This document shows positions 5,304 to 13,706 of a stretch of 13,706 nt of DNA, one piece after another. Each line of letters starts with the position of its first letter. Position 1 is the stretch's first letter. Below the pieces are notes generated by a model. It was not told the origin of the DNA. It ran no database searches and saw only the letters and a list, made by a program, of their open reading frames with translations. This stretch comes from JAFGSZ01 sp964492185. Lineage in GTDB: Bacteria; Bacteroidota; Bacteroidia; Bacteroidales; UBA10428. A program made the translations under genes and the position numbers. The stretch spans positions 1-13,706 of the forward strand of contig CAZBJH010000097.1 in assembly GCA_964492185.1 (NCBI GenBank), read 5' to 3'.

Positions 5304-8300
5304 ATGAATACATTCATGACACATCTGCCGGTAAAAACCGCGCGTCTTGTTTTTATTTCTTTTTTTTATCTTTTTATTGCCGGGAATATTCATTCGCAAA
5401 CTATCATCTTTGAAGAAGAAGTGAAAGGTACATGGACGAAAGCCAATTCTCCCTATGTCATTTTAAGGGACGTCACTGTACCTGCGGATACCGTATTGAT
5501 CATAGAGCCCGGCGTTACCGTTCAGTTTGCTGCCGGTTTAGGGATGACGGTTGAAGGCAGTCTGCTGGCATCAGGTGATAAAAATGACCGGATACTGTTC
5601 ACATCTGCAGATACCGTTTCCGTTAAGAATGATCCTGACGTGGGGTGGAAGGGTATTTTGATCCAGGGTGAAAATCCCGATACCAGCCTAATTGAAAATT
5701 GTATTGTTCAATATGTATATACAGGAGGCACCAGTTACGGTCCTTTTCAGGCTGCCATTAACATAAAAGGCAGGCATGCAGTGATCAATAAATGCATCAT
5801 TGAAAAAAATACCGGTTATGCCGGGGGGGCAGTGTATTGCTCTGAAGAAGGCGCTGTTGCTGTTATTAATTCTGTTATCTGCAACAACTCCGGTTCTCTT
5901 CATAAGGGGGGTATATATATTTCACGATCAAAAGCCCTGATTGCCAATAATCTGATCTTTGAGAATAATATACAGTTGCATATCAGCGGAAAAAATTCAG
6001 ATTCCGATACCATAAGCGTGATAAACAATACGTTAGTACAGAATTCACCCTACTATAATACCTGGAACAACAGAATTCTTGTTGTAAATGAAGCGCTTGT
6101 CAGGATAAAGAACTGCATGATCTGGAATCGGGAAGAATACGAGGAATTGGTGGGTGTATATGTATCCGACTATACAAAGTTTGAAAATTGTATTATAAGG
6201 TACGGGGAACGCAATATACATTCGGAAAACAGCAATATCATAACAAGTGCTGTTTACGATGCAGATCCGCATTTTGCCGGTTTTGATCAGAAGAATTACC
6301 GGCTTACCGATAGTTCGTATGCCATAAATTCCGGGGCAGCCCTTTCTGCTGAACTTCTTGCACTGATGCCCGCGGATATAGCAGGTAATCCACGTGTATA
6401 TGATGATGATGAAGATATCATAGATATAGGGGCTTATGAACTTCAGTCTTCTTATGTTAACAGGCCGCCAACAATTCATGCTCCCGGCAAAACACATATT
6501 TTTACTTCCACTTCAAAGGAAATGATCTTCAGTTTTTCGGATGTGGATCCAGGTGACACGCATACATTATCCGTTTCATCCGGTAATCCCGATGTCACGG
6601 TCAGCGCGCTGTCAGGACAGTTCAACAACGCGACATATACCATCGATCCTTCCCCGGGATGGGCTGGTGAAGCCGCGATCATTCTTTCGGTATCGGATAA
6701 CCATGGTGCACATGATACCGATACATTTACACTCGTGGTGAGTGATACGGTAAATACGGATATAACAGAAAATACAGTATGGGATAATGACACGGTATTT
6801 ATCGGAAGCAATATAACTGTAAAGCGCGATGCCATTCTCGAAATCAGTGAAGGTACGCGTGTGCTGTTTCAGGGGGATCACTATATGCTGGTCAATGGTA
6901 TCCTGAATGCCTACGGTTCAGCAGGCCGTGAAATACGATTTACATGCAGGGATACAAGCGGATATTCACAGGGAATACATACCGGATGGGGAGGTATAAG
7001 GATACAAAACAACAATGACACTTCGGTATTTCACCATTGTATTTTCGAATATGTGAAAAACCATAGTGTGCTGAAAGCAGATGGAGGTTCGGCTGTTGAG
7101 TTGATAAATTGCATTTTCAGGAATAATTCAGCGGATCTTTATTGTTATTATGTAATAGAAGCCCGGGATTCCTATGTTTTTACAGGGAACAATCTTTTTT
7201 TCGACAATGCACATAACAGAACATTTTTTGCTTATAATACGGATATTGAAATGTATAATAACACATTCAGCAACAATAATGTACGGCATAGTGTGCTGTA
7301 TTCGTCCAGGGGGAGCGGGATAATAAAAAACAGTATCTTCTGGAATAACCCACTGACCAATTCGCATAGTTATCATTTAAGCATTGGTTCTCCCGAATAT
7401 ATTGAAATCACTAACTGTATCATTGAAGGAGGGGAATCGGCCATTTCTTATTCCGGCCCCGGTATGATCTATGAATCCGTTTCTTATGTATACCCCCGGT
7501 TTGCAGATACGCTGAAAAGGGATTACCGGTTGCTCTCAAATTCACCTGCCGTAAATAAAGGCGTTGAGGATGCACGGTTCCTTCGTTTGGGACCTGTAGA
7601 TCCGGACGGGAATGACAGGATATACAGCGGGAGTGTACTTTTGCCTGATGTAGGCGCCTATGAATACCAGGGCGAATCATCAAACAGATCACCTGTACTG
7701 GAAAAAACGAAGGACCGGTCATTAGTACTCGGAGTGCCTGTTACCGTGCCGGTTTATTTTTACGATGCCGACGGGCCGGATACCCATAGCATAATCGTGA
7801 CCAGTGATCATGCTGATGTTGAGATTCAGAATCTGTCCGGTGATACTACGGGGTCGGTGTATACCATAATGCCGGCACACGGTTATGCCGGTGATGCACT
7901 GATATCGGTTGTTGTGGAAGATAACGGGGGACTTAAAGACAGCATTGCATACAGCGTGCATGTGGATACCTGTGCATGTGGCAATATATACGATGATATG
8001 GTTTGGGATGACGATACCATACATGTGGTTTGTGATGTGCGCGTGGAAGAAGATGTGACATTAACCGTCAACCCGGGAACAAAGGTGGTCTTTCACGGCC
8101 CTCACGGCCTGGATGTTTACGGAACACTGATCGCTGAAGGGGATGTAAACGATACCATACTTTTCACACTGAGTGACACCATCTCCTTTACCGAAGAGGT
8201 GCATCATAATGCATGGACAGGGATCAATATATACCCGGAAGAAGAACAGGATACTTCAATAATAAAATATTGTGAGATCAGGTATTCAAAAGACCGGGCA

Positions 8301-11300
8301 CTGGAGTTAGGGTACCGGTCCAAAGCCATTGTCAGCCATAGTCATATCCATCATAACATGGCCGATGGGTATAGTTCCAGCGGGGGCGGCTTTTATTCTA
8401 CTCACCCTTATTATTTAAAAATTGAAAATAATTTTATCCATCATAACCAAGCCGGGTATAATGGTGGCGGATTATCTATTTATGAACCTTACCATACTCA
8501 GATTCTGAATAACACGATCAGTCATAATACCACACGTAATGACGGAGCGGGCATTTATACATATTCATACAGTGCCCGGGGATCTTTAACAGAAGGCAAT
8601 TTGATTGAAAACAATCAATGTTCTTCCGGCGGCGGAGGAATAAGTTCCAGTGCAAGCGATACAATCATGAATAATATCATCAGGAATAATTCTTCATTTA
8701 CAACGGGTGGAGGTATTAAAGCATACAAAAATACTACAATAATTAATAATTTGATTGATGGAAATCAGTGTACTTATCCGGAATACTCGTATGGAGGCGG
8801 AATGCATATATATGCAGGTAATTTCAATGTTATAAATAATTTGGTGGTCAATAATTACGCGATCTCAGGAGCAGGATGTTACATGTCATCCGTGAAAGGA
8901 ATATTTGCAAACAATACCATATGTAAAAATAACAGCGGTAATGACGGGACAGCCATGTTCATCAGTGGCGATTACACCCCGGAGGTGACTAACAACATCA
9001 TTTGGGGAAATTCACCCACGGCATCTGAAAGCCAGATCCATATATATGACGAAGAATTACAACCTGTTATAAAAAACAACATCATCGAAGATGGGAAGAG
9101 CAGCATCAGTTACCCCGTAAGTGCCTATTATTTGTCGGGATACAGTAATAATTTTGATAAGGATCCTTATTTTGTCGATTTTAACGGTAACGACTATCAA
9201 CTCACAGACAGCTCATTATGCATTAATGCAGGTGTTGAAGATATCCCGGGTGTCGTTCCCGAATATGATATAGCAGGAAATGACAGGGTTTACAGCGGTG
9301 CAGTGGAAAGAATAGATATAGGGGCATACGAATATGCCGGTGAGCCTGTAAACCGCCGGCCTGTATTAAAAAATCCCGGGGATATTGCCATTTTCCCTAC
9401 CCAAACAAAACAGGTGAAAGTGGAATACCTTGATACCGATGAGGGTGATACACATACCATAACCCCTGAACCGGATGACCCCCATATTACCATAGAAAAC
9501 CTGTCGGGTGATACAACCGGTTCCACTTATGACCTGGTTGCATCAGCAGGCTGGCAGGGCTTAGCCAATATCAAGGTCAGTGTTGAGGACAGCCGGGGAC
9601 TGAGAGACTCGGTATATTACTCGGTTAGTATAAGCGACAGTGTGTGTGGTGAGATCGGCGAAGATGAGGTTTGGGACAGGGATACGGTATTTGTTGCCTG
9701 TGACCTTACTGTACAACAGGGAAGTACGCTTATCATTAAGCCGGGAACAGTTGTTGCTATTAAAAACAGGGTCAAAATTAATGTGTATGGAACCCTGGTG
9801 GCCGAAGGTAATGAGCCGGACATGATCGCTTTTATATCCACAGATACAAATGACGTACGTTGGGATGGAATTTATTTCTACAGGAACAATGAGGGTAACG
9901 ACACATCGAAACTTTCATACTGTACATTTAAATATGGCGGTAATGTTGAGATCAGGAACGACCGTGTAGTTGTATCGCATTGTAATTTCAGTAAATGTGA
10001 AGCCCCTAATGGTGGGGGGATTGTTGTTTTAAATGCCAGTCCTTTAATTGAGGGCTGTACATTTACATCGAACAGGGCCTTATATACGGGAGGAGGTATT
10101 TCCTGTATTGATGAGGACCGGTTTGACTATTTTTACACCAATCCTGTTATCAGGAATAATGACTTTTCCTTTAACAGGGCCACCCATGGCGGGGCGGTAT
10201 ACTGCGGGGCAACGGGTGCGGTTATCAGCGGCAATACCATTCGTAATAACCAGGCAAGTTACGGGGGCGCTGTTTATTTCTATAAGGACGGCAGAGATCC
10301 TTTGCTCGAAAATAATCTGATATACCGGAATACAGCCTTCTACCAGGGAGGCGCTGTATGCTATGACGAAAGCGGGAGATCCTTTCAGATCAACAATACC
10401 ATTGTAAAAAATTCCGCAGGCAAAGGAGGGGCATTGTATGTTTATTATTCCTGTCCATGCATATACAATGACATTTTGTACTATAATAAAGCGGATCAAA
10501 GCGGCCGGGAGGTATATTTGTATGATAATAGAGCAGATCCTTCTTTTTACAATTGTTTTATTCAGTATGGTTTCGATGGTATTGCCGGAGCGGGTTCCGG
10601 CCCTGAATACGGCGGTCATTACGATTACAACCGGGATATTGATCCCTTCTTTGCCGATACGGCCAATAACAACTATCGACTTTCCGACAGTTCATCCTGT
10701 ATAAATTCGGCAACCATGAATATCCTGTATTATCAGGTACCCGAAGTGGATATCGAAGGCAATCCGAGAGTATTTGCCGGGGATATCGCGGCACCGGATG
10801 CCGGGGCTTATGAATTCCAGGCCAATCCCGTGAACAGAAAGCCTTATATAGAGGCCATGGGAGACCAGTATACCTATATATCACAAAGAAAAAAGCTGAG
10901 TGTGCATTTTACTGATTTTGATATAACCGATGTACATACCTTGTCGGTCAGCACGAACAGCGCTCATATTACCGTTGAAAATATCAGCGGGAATACATCC
11001 GGTTCAACCTATGAACTGGTGCCGGAAAACGAATGGCTGGGAACAGCTGAAGTATATGTGAGGGTAGATGATGATCAGGGTAAATATGACATTGATACGT
11101 TTAATCTGATCGTGTCGGAATATTATTGCGGAAGTATTACCGAAAATACGGTGTGGGATAAAGATACCGTCAAAGTAGCGTGTGATGTTACGGTTGAAGA
11201 AAATGCCACCTTAACGATCATGCCGGGTACTGTAGTAATGTTTGATGAATACGCCCAGCTTAAGGTATTGGGCAGGTTATCGGCCGCGGGAACGGAGGGG

Positions 11301-12824
11301 GACCGGATCGTATTCACATCATCCGATCATTCTGAATATCCTGGTGAAGGGTATGCAGGCTGGAGGGGAATCCGCTTTTACGGTCCGGGTAGTGCCGATA
11401 CTTCCGAATTAAAATATTGTACAATTCAATATGCTAAAGGAGCAATGCTTGATCATGTATCGGACGAATATGGCGGGGGCCTGTTTTTTGATGACTGGAG
11501 CAGGGGTACGGTTGAGAATTGTATCATCAGTCATAATTCGGCAATCAGAAGGGGTGGCGGAATATATTGCAATTCAAGTTATATACGGTTTGAAAACAAC
11601 ATTATAAGCAATAATAGTGCTGACAGCGGTGGCGGTGGTATATACACCAATATCGGTAATATTAATCCAAAAACTTATTATCTTGTCAATAGCATTATCT
11701 GTAATAATTCAGCCAAATACGGGGGAGGTATCTATTGTAACGGGGTAAACTGTTATAACAGTATCATAGCCTTTAACGATGCAAATTACGGGGGCGGGAT
11801 GTATGTCTCTAATAACAGATCCGAAATAATCAATTCCGTTTTCCGGGGTAATGAAGCACATTTAAACATTTCCTCTGATCAGATAGCCCTCAATGACCTG
11901 TATAGTCACATTGACCTGTTTCATAATGTAATAGAGAACGGCCTTGATGGTATTGATTCTCATTCTGCGATCGACAGTAACGAATGCCTTATAACAGAGG
12001 ATCCCCGGTTTATATCACCATCCGCGGGAGCAGGCACAGCCTTTAACGGATTAACGGCCGACTGGTCATTGGCTGCCGGTTCATCCTGCATTAACAGGGG
12101 TACCATAGAAAACGGCAAATATTTTGAATTTCTTCCTGTGGATATTCATGGGGAAGAAAGGATACTTATGGATACTATTGATATCGGCCCTTATGAATTC
12201 AGAAACATCTCCCCGTTAAGAACAGGCAAAGTTCCCGGACAGCAGGTTGAGGCGGAAACAACATGCAATATCAGTATCCCGGTAAACAATGTTTTCAGCG
12301 ATGGTAATACCGGGGATACATTTACTTATCATGTTTCAGCAATTGATCAGCCGGCCTGGTTAGATATTGAAATGATCTCCGGCAATATTCATATTTCCGG
12401 CACACCGGTGAACAGCGATACAGGTACCACACAGGCCGTAGTTGTCGCTACTGACCTATTCGGGGCGGAAGCAAGGGATACTTTCAGTATAGAAGTGTTG
12501 AAAGCAACAGAAAAGGAAGAGGAGGAAGAGGAGAAAGAAGAGGAGGAAAAAGGGGAAACCTTTGCATACGGATCCATAACGGATCATCAGGTAACGATAT
12601 TTCCGGTTCCTGCCGGCGATGTTCTTAATATCAGGTTTTTACATAATTTCGAAGGCAAATGTACGTTTGAGATCATCGATATTCATGGCAGGATCCTCAG
12701 GAAACAAAACCTGACCGGTAGAGGTATTACAGTGGTTGATGTATCATCAATACCTGCCGGCACCTACCAGCTGGTGTTGCGATCTGAAAATGAATACAGG
12801 ACATTCAGAATAGCAGTTCTGTGA
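5304..12824 (+). CDS. giant T9SS-secreted multi-domain beta-helix surface protein
   Basis: The product is about 2506 residues. Residues 1-32 are a signal peptide (basic THLPVKTAR, hydrophobic LVFISFFYLFIAGNI, cleavage near HSQ). Five right-handed parallel beta-helix modules follow at about 33-381, 485-789, 890-1345, 1448-1839 and 1942-2300. They are rich in N-N-x-I-x-x-N and GGGIY-type turns, and each ends in D-I-x-G-N-x-R...D-x-GAYE, the 'choice-of-anchor Q' signature. Ig/cadherin-like linkers (NRxPxI...D-x-D-x-x-DTH...S-G-x-x-x-G-S-x-Y...GWxGxA) separate the modules. Residues about 2301-2400 are a putative-Ig/cadherin-like domain, 2401-2418 a Glu/Lys spacer, and 2419-2506 a T9SS type A sorting domain (ITIFPVPAGDVLNIRF-like start, later IPAGTYQLVL). 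The protein should cross the inner membrane by Sec and the outer membrane by T9SS. Role is unknown; adhesion or glycan binding is plausible, and no catalytic site is recognised. ATG 5304 is chosen because it gives a proper signal peptide; the frame is open from GTG 5226. Confidence 0.93.
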   Translation: MNTFMTHLPVKTARLVFISFFYLFIAGNIHSQTIIFEEEVKGTWTKANSPYVILRDVTVPADTVLIIEPGVTVQFAAGLGMTVEGSLLASGDKNDRILFTSADTVSVKNDPDVGWKGILIQGENPDTSLIENCIVQYVYTGGTSYGPFQAAINIKGRHAVINKCIIEKNTGYAGGAVYCSEEGAVAVINSVICNNSGSLHKGGIYISRSKALIANNLIFENNIQLHISGKNSDSDTISVINNTLVQNSPYYNTWNNRILVVNEALVRIKNCMIWNREEYEELVGVYVSDYTKFENCIIRYGERNIHSENSNIITSAVYDADPHFAGFDQKNYRLTDSSYAINSGAALSAELLALMPADIAGNPRVYDDDEDIIDIGAYELQSSYVNRPPTIHAPGKTHIFTSTSKEMIFSFSDVDPGDTHTLSVSSGNPDVTVSALSGQFNNATYTIDPSPGWAGEAAIILSVSDNHGAHDTDTFTLVVSDTVNTDITENTVWDNDTVFIGSNITVKRDAILEISEGTRVLFQGDHYMLVNGILNAYGSAGREIRFTCRDTSGYSQGIHTGWGGIRIQNNNDTSVFHHCIFEYVKNHSVLKADGGSAVELINCIFRNNSADLYCYYVIEARDSYVFTGNNLFFDNAHNRTFFAYNTDIEMYNNTFSNNNVRHSVLYSSRGSGIIKNSIFWNNPLTNSHSYHLSIGSPEYIEITNCIIEGGESAISYSGPGMIYESVSYVYPRFADTLKRDYRLLSNSPAVNKGVEDARFLRLGPVDPDGNDRIYSGSVLLPDVGAYEYQGESSNRSPVLEKTKDRSLVLGVPVTVPVYFYDADGPDTHSIIVTSDHADVEIQNLSGDTTGSVYTIMPAHGYAGDALISVVVEDNGGLKDSIAYSVHVDTCACGNIYDDMVWDDDTIHVVCDVRVEEDVTLTVNPGTKVVFHGPHGLDVYGTLIAEGDVNDTILFTLSDTISFTEEVHHNAWTGINIYPEEEQDTSIIKYCEIRYSKDRALELGYRSKAIVSHSHIHHNMADGYSSSGGGFYSTHPYYLKIENNFIHHNQAGYNGGGLSIYEPYHTQILNNTISHNTTRNDGAGIYTYSYSARGSLTEGNLIENNQCSSGGGGISSSASDTIMNNIIRNNSSFTTGGGIKAYKNTTIINNLIDGNQCTYPEYSYGGGMHIYAGNFNVINNLVVNNYAISGAGCYMSSVKGIFANNTICKNNSGNDGTAMFISGDYTPEVTNNIIWGNSPTASESQIHIYDEELQPVIKNNIIEDGKSSISYPVSAYYLSGYSNNFDKDPYFVDFNGNDYQLTDSSLCINAGVEDIPGVVPEYDIAGNDRVYSGAVERIDIGAYEYAGEPVNRRPVLKNPGDIAIFPTQTKQVKVEYLDTDEGDTHTITPEPDDPHITIENLSGDTTGSTYDLVASAGWQGLANIKVSVEDSRGLRDSVYYSVSISDSVCGEIGEDEVWDRDTVFVACDLTVQQGSTLIIKPGTVVAIKNRVKINVYGTLVAEGNEPDMIAFISTDTNDVRWDGIYFYRNNEGNDTSKLSYCTFKYGGNVEIRNDRVVVSHCNFSKCEAPNGGGIVVLNASPLIEGCTFTSNRALYTGGGISCIDEDRFDYFYTNPVIRNNDFSFNRATHGGAVYCGATGAVISGNTIRNNQASYGGAVYFYKDGRDPLLENNLIYRNTAFYQGGAVCYDESGRSFQINNTIVKNSAGKGGALYVYYSCPCIYNDILYYNKADQSGREVYLYDNRADPSFYNCFIQYGFDGIAGAGSGPEYGGHYDYNRDIDPFFADTANNNYRLSDSSSCINSATMNILYYQVPEVDIEGNPRVFAGDIAAPDAGAYEFQANPVNRKPYIEAMGDQYTYISQRKKLSVHFTDFDITDVHTLSVSTNSAHITVENISGNTSGSTYELVPENEWLGTAEVYVRVDDDQGKYDIDTFNLIVSEYYCGSITENTVWDKDTVKVACDVTVEENATLTIMPGTVVMFDEYAQLKVLGRLSAAGTEGDRIVFTSSDHSEYPGEGYAGWRGIRFYGPGSADTSELKYCTIQYAKGAMLDHVSDEYGGGLFFDDWSRGTVENCIISHNSAIRRGGGIYCNSSYIRFENNIISNNSADSGGGGIYTNIGNINPKTYYLVNSIICNNSAKYGGGIYCNGVNCYNSIIAFNDANYGGGMYVSNNRSEIINSVFRGNEAHLNISSDQIALNDLYSHIDLFHNVIENGLDGIDSHSAIDSNECLITEDPRFISPSAGAGTAFNGLTADWSLAAGSSCINRGTIENGKYFEFLPVDIHGEERILMDTIDIGPYEFRNISPLRTGKVPGQQVEAETTCNISIPVNNVFSDGNTGDTFTYHVSAIDQPAWLDIEMISGNIHISGTPVNSDTGTTQAVVVATDLFGAEARDTFSIEVLKATEKEEEEEEKEEEEKGETFAYGSITDHQVTIFPVPAGDVLNIRFLHNFEGKCTFEIIDIHGRILRKQNLTGRGITVVDVSSIPAGTYQLVLRSENEYRTFRIAVL
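5400..12203 (+). repeat. five tandem beta-helix modules with four linkers inside the giant gene
   Basis: Module starts at about 5400, 6756, 7971, 9645 and 11127 share the pattern D/N-x-VW-D-x-DT-V...V-x-V-x-x-x-x-T-L-x-I-x-PGT-V-V. Module ends at 6446, 7670, 9338, 10820 and 12203 share GAYE (GPYE in the last). Modules differ in length because the number of beta-helix turns varies. Modules 3-5 carry a CG-x-I cysteine paired with V-x-CD about 18-20 residues later; modules 1 and 2 lack both. The repeats arise at the protein level and are diverged at DNA level, so they are old duplications rather than recent ones. Confidence 0.8.
12560..12821 (+). other. T9SS type A C-terminal sorting domain (part of giant gene)
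   Basis: The final 87 residues have the layout of the Por secretion tail. They begin VTIFPVPAGDVLNIRF, followed by a central strand with EIIDIHGRILRKQNL, then VVDVSSIPAGTYQLVLRSEN and a final basic strand. In known members this domain directs passage through the T9SS outer-membrane pore and is removed or replaced by a lipid anchor. It is preceded by an E/K-rich run (12505-12561). Confidence 0.9.
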
Positions 12825-12877
12825 TGATGGCTGTAAATGTGTATAATCCATGGGGAGGAAAGCTAAATAACAGATCA

Positions 12878-13636
12878 TTATAGTGAATTTAAGTACGAGT
12901 TAAGGTATTGCAAAAAGTCATCTTTTTTACGGCGGGGGATAATAATGGTATCCCCGTTCATCATAGTTATCTTTCCCCCGCTTTGTTTATTATAAACCTT
13001 TACACAATCGAGGTTTATAATATGAGTCCTGCCTAAGCGGTAAAAGTTGCTTCCGCACAAGGCAGATTCAAAACTTTTCAGATGCCGGGAGGCTATGATG
13101 GATCCTTTATTAATGAAATGCAACATAGTATAGCTGCCATCTGCACGCAGGTATTCTATTTCATTGAGGTTAATAAGCTTGATCCCTTCATTAGTGGAAA
13201 CCTGGAGTTTCTTTTTAGAAAACCTGGCATGTTCAGTAGTTTCCGTAATTTTATTATGATCCCCGGCTGATTTGCCATGCTGTAATACCCTTTCGACAGC
13301 GATACGCAGATCCCTTACGCAAACGGGTTTCAGTAAATAATGTGTGATCTCGAACCTGAATGCATCACATGCATACCGTTTAAACCCGGAGACCACAATG
13401 GTTTTGAATTTTTTGTCAGGAACCTGGTATAGCACGTCAAAACCGGTACCATCATCAAGCTCGATATCTAAAAAAACCAGGGCGGGTTGATGATTCAGTA
13501 TTATTTTGGTGGCGTCCTGAATATTTGTAGCAGTGGCAACAACATTAAGTTCAGGGCAATATCCCGATATTAATGAAAGTAATAATGAAAGTGATTTGGG
13601 ATCATTTTCAATTATTATGGTCTTTAGTTTTTGCAT
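12878..13636 (-). CDS. LytTR-family response regulator
   Basis: This is a 252-residue two-component response regulator that binds DNA through a LytTR domain. The receiver domain spans about residues 4-120. It has acidic residues E10 and D12, the phosphorylation site D57 (in LVFLDIELDDG), the switch residue S83 (VVSGF) and the conserved K103-P104. The LytTR domain spans about 150-250 (EIEYLRADGSYTMLHF, HLKSFE, NFYRLGRTHIINLDCVKVY, IIIPRRKKDDF). The start is ATG 13636 (MQKLKTIIIEND); a TTG nine bases upstream is less likely. The gene converges on the giant gene with a 53-bp gap and no clear terminator. No histidine kinase lies in the window; a cognate kinase could be just outside or elsewhere. 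Targets are unknown. Confidence 0.93.
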   Translation of the reverse strand: MQKLKTIIIENDPKSLSLLLSLISGYCPELNVVATATNIQDATKIILNHQPALVFLDIELDDGTGFDVLYQVPDKKFKTIVVSGFKRYACDAFRFEITHYLLKPVCVRDLRIAVERVLQHGKSAGDHNKITETTEHARFSKKKLQVSTNEGIKLINLNEIEYLRADGSYTMLHFINKGSIIASRHLKSFESALCGSNFYRLGRTHIINLDCVKVYNKQSGGKITMMNGDTIIIPRRKKDDFLQYLNSYLNSL

Positions 13637-13666
13637 ACTATACAAGTTTATTGACAGCCTCTATAT

Positions 13667-13706
13667 AGTGTCTGTCCATAATGTCCGATATCCGCGTTGC
13701 TGCTCA
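13667..13706. mobile_element. second copy of the MITE end, cut by the window edge
   Basis: AGTGTCTGTCCATAATGTCC (13667-13686) matches the left end of the MITE at 5008-5027 with one mismatch. After a diverged stretch the window ends with TTGCTGCTCA, which resembles the TTGCTCA at about 5057-5063 in the first copy. Orientation is the same as the copy at 5008. It is preceded by ATAT rather than AATT. The rest lies beyond the window. Confidence 0.65.

Noticed and set aside
10080..10619. 179-codon minus-strand open frame
   Set aside because: It is antisense to beta-helix repeats, with no start context and no family features.
6476..11317. Set of similar minus-strand open frames (about 6476-6835, 7883-8071, 9617-9841, 11123-11317)
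   Set aside because: They look alike only because they are antisense to the repeated module junctions of the giant gene.
5400..12203. Tandem repeats considered as a CRISPR or DNA satellite
   Set aside because: The period is long and variable, the similarity is at protein level, and the reading frame is continuous.

Overview
The window looks like an accessory region of a Bacteroidota chromosome, most likely Bacteroidales or Marinilabiliales. Four things point there. A giant secreted protein ends in a type IX secretion (T9SS) type A sorting domain. Promoters have the Bacteroidota form TTG-N20/21-TAnnTTTG. Classical Shine-Dalgarno sequences are mostly lacking. There is a LytTR response regulator and an IS91-type element of a kind common in this phylum. 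The assignment is inferred from sequence features only.

Layout. Positions 1-546 hold no gene, only a strong terminator-like hairpin (218-265). Positions 547-2035 (minus strand) carry a broken mobile element. The N-terminal part of a tyrosine recombinase is joined in frame to an IS91-family HUH/Y2 transposase; the transposase has lost a segment near its C-terminus and shifts frame there. Positions 2121-4345 are a visibly AT-rich block of small genes: a small membrane protein (possibly truncated), a MazE/MazF-type toxin-antitoxin pair and a HigB/HigA-type pair. Two related palindromic sites of about 100-145 bp (2121-2265 and 3346-3453) bracket the first of these units. They resemble integron attC sites, so the block may be an integrase-less gene-cassette cluster. 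Positions 4318-5303 are largely non-coding: a perfect short hairpin, a decayed gene remnant on the minus strand, and a 165-bp MITE-like element with terminal inverted repeats.

Positions 5304-12824 encode one gene of about 2506 residues. It has a signal peptide, then five right-handed beta-helix modules, each ending in a 'choice-of-anchor Q' type motif. Four cadherin/Ig-like linkers separate the modules, followed by a putative Ig domain, a Glu/Lys-rich spacer and the T9SS C-terminal domain. It is a probable outer-surface or released protein. Converging on it is a LytTR-family response regulator (12878-13636, minus strand). A second copy of the MITE end starts at 13667 and runs off the window, so direct copies of the same repeat bracket the giant gene and the regulator.

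How the genes fit together: the two toxin-antitoxin units are self-contained stability or defence modules of mobile origin. The giant protein and the regulator may form a regulatory pair, but only their adjacency suggests it. The region looks shaped by repeated insertion and deletion, with the fused recombinase/transposase, the cassette-like sites and the repeat pair as the points most worth checking.
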